DNA from: CAIWXH01 sp964555675
GTDB taxonomy: Bacteria; Chloroflexota; Chloroflexia; Chloroflexales; Chloroflexaceae
Reading direction: 5' to 3'
Assembly: GCA_964555675.1 (NCBI GenBank)
Contig: CAZKTU010000289.1
Span: 1-7,455, forward strand
Length of the DNA stretch: 7,455 nucleotides
Each line of letters starts with the position of its first letter. The first letter of the stretch is position 1. The position numbers were made by a program, and so were the translations under genes. Shown piece after piece: positions 5,481 through 7,455 of the stretch. The notes below the pieces were generated by a model. It was not told the origin of the DNA and made no database searches. It saw only the letters and a program-made list of their open reading frames with translations.

Positions 5481-6455
5481 TCAGGATGACACCCCGTAGC
5501 GGATTGCAAGCGCGGCGGCGCGGTTGCCCAGGGCGTTGCGCAACCACTGCGGAGCCAGGGCTTCCGCGCCGAGGCCGAGCTGCCACAGCGCCCATTCAGC
5601 GTGTCTCGCGTCTTGAAAGGTCATCTCCAGCCGCAGCCAGCCGTCTGGGTCGGCTGCTTCGGTGCCGACAGCCAGCGCGGTGCCCACGAGTTCCCCCCGC
5701 CGCGTCGGGTCCACCCGCACCAGCACGGTGACCTGGTCGCCGCCGGTCCGAAACTGGGTGCTACGTTCCTGCCAGGCCCGCTCCAGATCAACCTGCTCTG
5801 GTCGCTCTGCCGGCTCGGAGAGTTCCTCGGCCGCCAAGACCCGGGACAGCCGGTAGGTGCGATCCGCGCCCGAGCGTGTGGCCAACAAATAGACTTGCTC
5901 GCGCACATTGACGAGACCGATCGGATCCACCGTGCGCCACGTTGGGGTCTGATCCACCGCCGCGTAGTGGATGCGCAGCTTGTGGCCGGCGAAGACCGCG
6001 CGCCGGACCGCGCTCATGACCTGGTCAGGCACCTCCTCGGCAACCAGCCGGCGCGCGAGGAGATCGGTCTCGGGGTCGACGAGCACGCGCTCGGCCGCGT
6101 CGACCGCGGTGTCCCGATAGCTCGCGGGGAGCGCATCAACCACCTTGAGCATCGCCGACGCGAGCGCCGAGCCGAGCCCGAAGGCCTGCACGCCGCGCCG
6201 CGAACCGGCGACCAGCAAGGCCAGGGCTTCCTCGTGGTTCAGCCCGGTGAGCTCGGTCCGGAACCCGGGCAGCAGGGCGAAACCACCGTGTCGGCCACGG
6301 TCGGCGTAGACCGGGACGCCGGCTGCGGACAGGGCCTCGATATCGCGCAGCACCGTGCGAGTGGAGACTTCCAGCTCGCGGGCCAGCGCGGCTGCGGACA
6401 GCCGGCCGCGCCGGCGCAGCAGCAGAACCAGGGAGACCAAACGATCAGCACGCAT
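5481..6455 (-). CDS. WYL-domain (YafY-type) HTH transcriptional regulator
   Basis: This is a 324-residue protein. An N-terminal DeoR-like winged HTH (~17-48: GRLSAAALARELEVSTRTVL, then RDIEALSAAGVPV) is followed by the RGRHGGFALLPGFRTELTGL linker (~53-72). The WYL domain spans ~155-215, with WRTVDPIGLV (173-182), the triad position as VYL (188-190) and TYRLSRV (200-206). The C-terminal WCX-like region is DARHAEWALWQLGL onwards. The family consists of one-component DNA-binding regulators whose WYL domain senses ligands, often nucleotides or nucleic acids. Here the signature Trp is Val. The start MRADRLV at 6455 matches the family; it has no Shine-Dalgarno, and an extended -10 only eight bases upstream suggests a leaderless mRNA. 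It is divergent from the RidA gene, so it probably controls that gene and itself. Confidence 0.9.
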   Translation of the reverse strand: MRADRLVSLVLLLRRRGRLSAAALARELEVSTRTVLRDIEALSAAGVPVYADRGRHGGFALLPGFRTELTGLNHEEALALLVAGSRRGVQAFGLGSALASAMLKVVDALPASYRDTAVDAAERVLVDPETDLLARRLVAEEVPDQVMSAVRRAVFAGHKLRIHYAAVDQTPTWRTVDPIGLVNVREQVYLLATRSGADRTYRLSRVLAAEELSEPAERPEQVDLERAWQERSTQFRTGGDQVTVLVRVDPTRRGELVGTALAVGTEAADPDGWLRLEMTFQDARHAEWALWQLGLGAEALAPQWLRNALGNRAAALAIRYGVSS

Positions 6456-6462
6456 GCGCCAG

Positions 6463-6471
6463 ATCATACCA
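6463..6471 (-). promoter_or_regulatory. Extended -10 promoter of the WYL regulator, implying leaderless mRNA
   Basis: On the minus strand the bases read TGGTATGAT: TG-N followed by TATGAT (6468-6463). Transcription would start about seven bases later, essentially at the ATG at 6455. No ribosome-binding site precedes that ATG. In-frame GTG (6479) and ATG (6467) codons lie upstream of or within the promoter element, so they are unlikely starts. Confidence 0.45.
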
Positions 6472-6477
6472 GAATAC

Positions 6478-6494
6478 ACGACAGTGGATGTCGT
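6478..6494. promoter_or_regulatory. Perfect ACGACA-N5-TGTCGT dyad, candidate WYL-regulator operator
   Basis: ACGACA (6478-6483) and TGTCGT (6489-6494) are perfect six-base arms around GTGGA. The dyad sits 10-26 bp upstream of the TATGAT hexamer of the WYL gene, covering the spacer and -35 area, and within the divergent region shared with the RidA gene. That is the expected place for autoregulation by a dimeric winged-HTH protein. The link to the WYL protein is inference from position. Confidence 0.5.
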
Positions 6495-6501
6495 AATTTG
6501 C

Positions 6502-6540
6502 TGGTAGGCTCACGAGCGAGGTCACAGATAGAGGCTACCA
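6502..6540. repeat. Inverted repeat between the WYL and RidA genes
   Basis: TGGTAGGCT (6502-6510) and AGGCTACCA (6532-6540) match as inverted arms at eight of nine positions, separated by 21 bases (centre to centre 30 bp, close to three DNA turns). It is a second candidate regulator-binding arrangement in the divergent region, on the RidA side. I found no clear -35/-10 pair for the RidA gene on the plus strand. Confidence 0.35.
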
Positions 6541-6590
6541 CGCCGATGGACCTCGGGACACGCGATGAATCGAAGGGAGCTGATGTGACA

Positions 6591-6986
6591 ATGGAACGAA
6601 CGGCGGTCAACCCGTGGTCGTGGTCGGTGGCGATGGGGTACAACCAGGGCGAGCTCGTCTCCGGGCACACACGAACCCTGTACTGCTCTGGGCAGGCAGC
6701 GATGAACGGCGACGGCGCGCCCCAGCATGCCGGCGACATGGCGGCGCAGTTGGCACTCAGCCTCGACAACCTGGAGGCCACGCTCGAAGCGGCCGGCATG
6801 TCGCTTGCGAACCTCGTGCGGCTCAACGTCTACACCACCGACGTCGATCTGCTGTTCCAACACTACGGCGTGCTGGCGTCGCGGTTGGGCGCCATCGGGG
6901 TGGCACCGACGACAACGCTGCTTGGGGTGAGTCGGCTTGCGCTCCCAGCTCTGATGGTCGAGCTTGAGGGGACTGCCGTCGGGTGA
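6591..6986 (+). CDS. RidA family (YjgF/YER057c/UK114) protein
   Basis: This is a 131-residue protein, the usual length. It opens MERTAVNPWSWS, then GYNQGELVSGHTRTLYCSGQ (17-35 area), APQHAGDMAAQLALSLDNLE (43-62), AGMSLANLVRLNVYTTDVD (68-86) and APTTTLLGVSRLALPALMVE (105-124), ending LEGTAV. This is the RidA fold. The Arg at 115 aligns with the catalytic/ligand-binding Arg of E. coli RidA ('VARLP'), and Glu124/Glu126 lie in the conserved final strand. RidA proteins are cytosolic trimers that hydrolyse reactive enamine/imine intermediates from PLP enzymes; this subgroup's substrate is unknown. AGGGAG (6574-6579) lies 11 bases before the ATG; an in-frame GTG at 6585 is five bases away and could be used instead. 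It is divergent from the WYL regulator. Confidence 0.9.
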   Translation: MERTAVNPWSWSVAMGYNQGELVSGHTRTLYCSGQAAMNGDGAPQHAGDMAAQLALSLDNLEATLEAAGMSLANLVRLNVYTTDVDLLFQHYGVLASRLGAIGVAPTTTLLGVSRLALPALMVELEGTAVG

Positions 6987-7455
6987 CGCGACCGGTGGCG
7001 GTCAAAGCGTGACTGCTGCGAGCTCAGCGAAGGCACACAGCGGCCCTCGCCGGAATGCCAGCACTATCGCTTTGACCGCGCCCCATAGGGCTCCGCTGGT
7101 AGGGGAGGTACGGCCCCACGAGAAGCTGCCGTCTGGCCGTTAATGCAGGGCTCGACCTCTCGGCGTCTGGGTAGTCTTTTGCATCGTATGAGAAGACCGT
7201 CGGCGAAAGCATCACCAGCACCCCTGCCTCCGCCCCACACTCCGCATAGTGGCAGGTGAGTGCCGGACTATAGGCGTGCAGCATCTTCAGCCCCTGGAAT
7301 AATCGCTCACTGATCTACGGCTACACCAAGCGGTTCGCCCCAAATCAGCCCTGCACCAACCTGGAGGTGAACGACGACGTCTGGGCAGTGTGGGGCGAGG
7401 ATAGCTGCCAAGGCCGCGTCGAAGGCGGCTGCGCTCGCCCCCATGCGCTCGCGGG
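6987..7455. other. Region after the RidA gene without a convincing gene
   Basis: Apart from the 12-bp inverted repeat, no intact gene is supported. A plus-strand frame from 7272 to the edge is open and codon-biased (about four-fifths of third positions G or C), with plausible content such as LIYGYTKRFAP and NLEVNDDVWAVWGED. It has no start, and the same frame upstream holds in-frame TAGs near 7170, 7248 and 7269. On the minus strand, a 49-codon frame enters from the right edge and stops at 7307 (FDAALAAILAPHCPDVVVHL); it could be the end of a gene whose body lies outside. An 86-codon minus-strand frame at 7024-7284 resembles nothing I know and has only a weak ribosome site. Confidence 0.5.
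6998..7079. repeat. Perfect 12-bp inverted repeat with 58-nt spacer downstream of the RidA gene
   Basis: GCGGTCAAAGCG (6998-7009) and CGCTTTGACCGC (7068-7079) are exact inverted copies. The first arm starts 12 bp after the RidA stop codon. The spacer has no gene, and no T-run follows the second arm, so it is not a standard terminator. It could be a long 3' hairpin stabilising the transcript, or the ends of a very small non-autonomous element. Confidence 0.55.

Noticed and set aside
5253..5489. 78-codon plus-strand frame in the regulatory gap
   Set aside because: Its codon use is unlike the neighbours, it has no ribosome site and its composition is random-looking; it crosses the promoter and dyad elements.
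5601..6590. Long plus-strand open frame joining in frame to the RidA gene
   Set aside because: It is the antisense of the WYL gene. Only the part from 6591 has RidA homology, with a ribosome site just before it, so a fusion is not supported.
7024..7284. 86-codon minus-strand frame with two Cys (CHYAEC)
   Set aside because: It crosses one arm of the 12-bp inverted repeat, has only a weak ribosome site, lacks a second Cys pair for a zinc ribbon and resembles no known family.

Overview
This GC-rich window carries eight protein genes or gene parts. Seven lie on the minus strand (one runs off the left edge) and one, a RidA-family gene, is on the plus strand. The best guess for the source is a Chloroflexota genome of the Roseiflexus/Kouleothrix kind. 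That is inference: the large regulator has the XRE domain and STAND ATPase style common there, and it carries a drifting 7-bp tandem repeat (CGTAGAA type) that I associate with those genomes. No rRNA or tRNA gene, CRISPR array or intact insertion sequence is visible.

Layout from left to right. Positions 1-119 hold the first 39 codons of a Bcp-type peroxiredoxin, and 213-566 a YCII/DGPF-domain protein with a perfect 17-bp palindrome over its ribosome-binding region. Positions 804-3665 encode a 953-residue XRE-HTH plus MalT-type ATPase plus TPR regulator. Directly behind its TAG stop, in the same frame, 621-803 still encodes a degraded LuxR-type HTH, so the protein appears to have lost its original C-terminal DNA-binding domain. 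Positions 3768-5036 hold three small genes in a row (an 87-aa protein, then an SRPBCC protein, then an NTF2/SnoaL-like protein in transcription order). They are probably one transcription unit ending in a hairpin at 3740-3768. Positions 5037-5480 are a non-coding regulatory gap with a candidate promoter and two dyads.

Positions 5481-6455 encode a WYL-domain (YafY-type) repressor-like regulator, divergent from a RidA-family enamine/imine deaminase-like gene at 6591-6986. Their shared intergenic region carries a perfect ACGACA-N5-TGTCGT dyad over the regulator's promoter and a second, longer-spaced inverted repeat. Positions 6987-7455 hold no convincing gene. They contain a perfect 12-bp inverted repeat and a coding-like but stop-interrupted plus-strand frame.

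Functionally this is an accessory, regulation-rich neighbourhood: two one-component regulators beside small stress or metabolite-handling proteins (peroxiredoxin, YCII, SRPBCC, NTF2-like, RidA). The most unusual points are the amber-truncated two-HTH regulator and the heptad inverted repeat inserted in frame in its ATPase domain.
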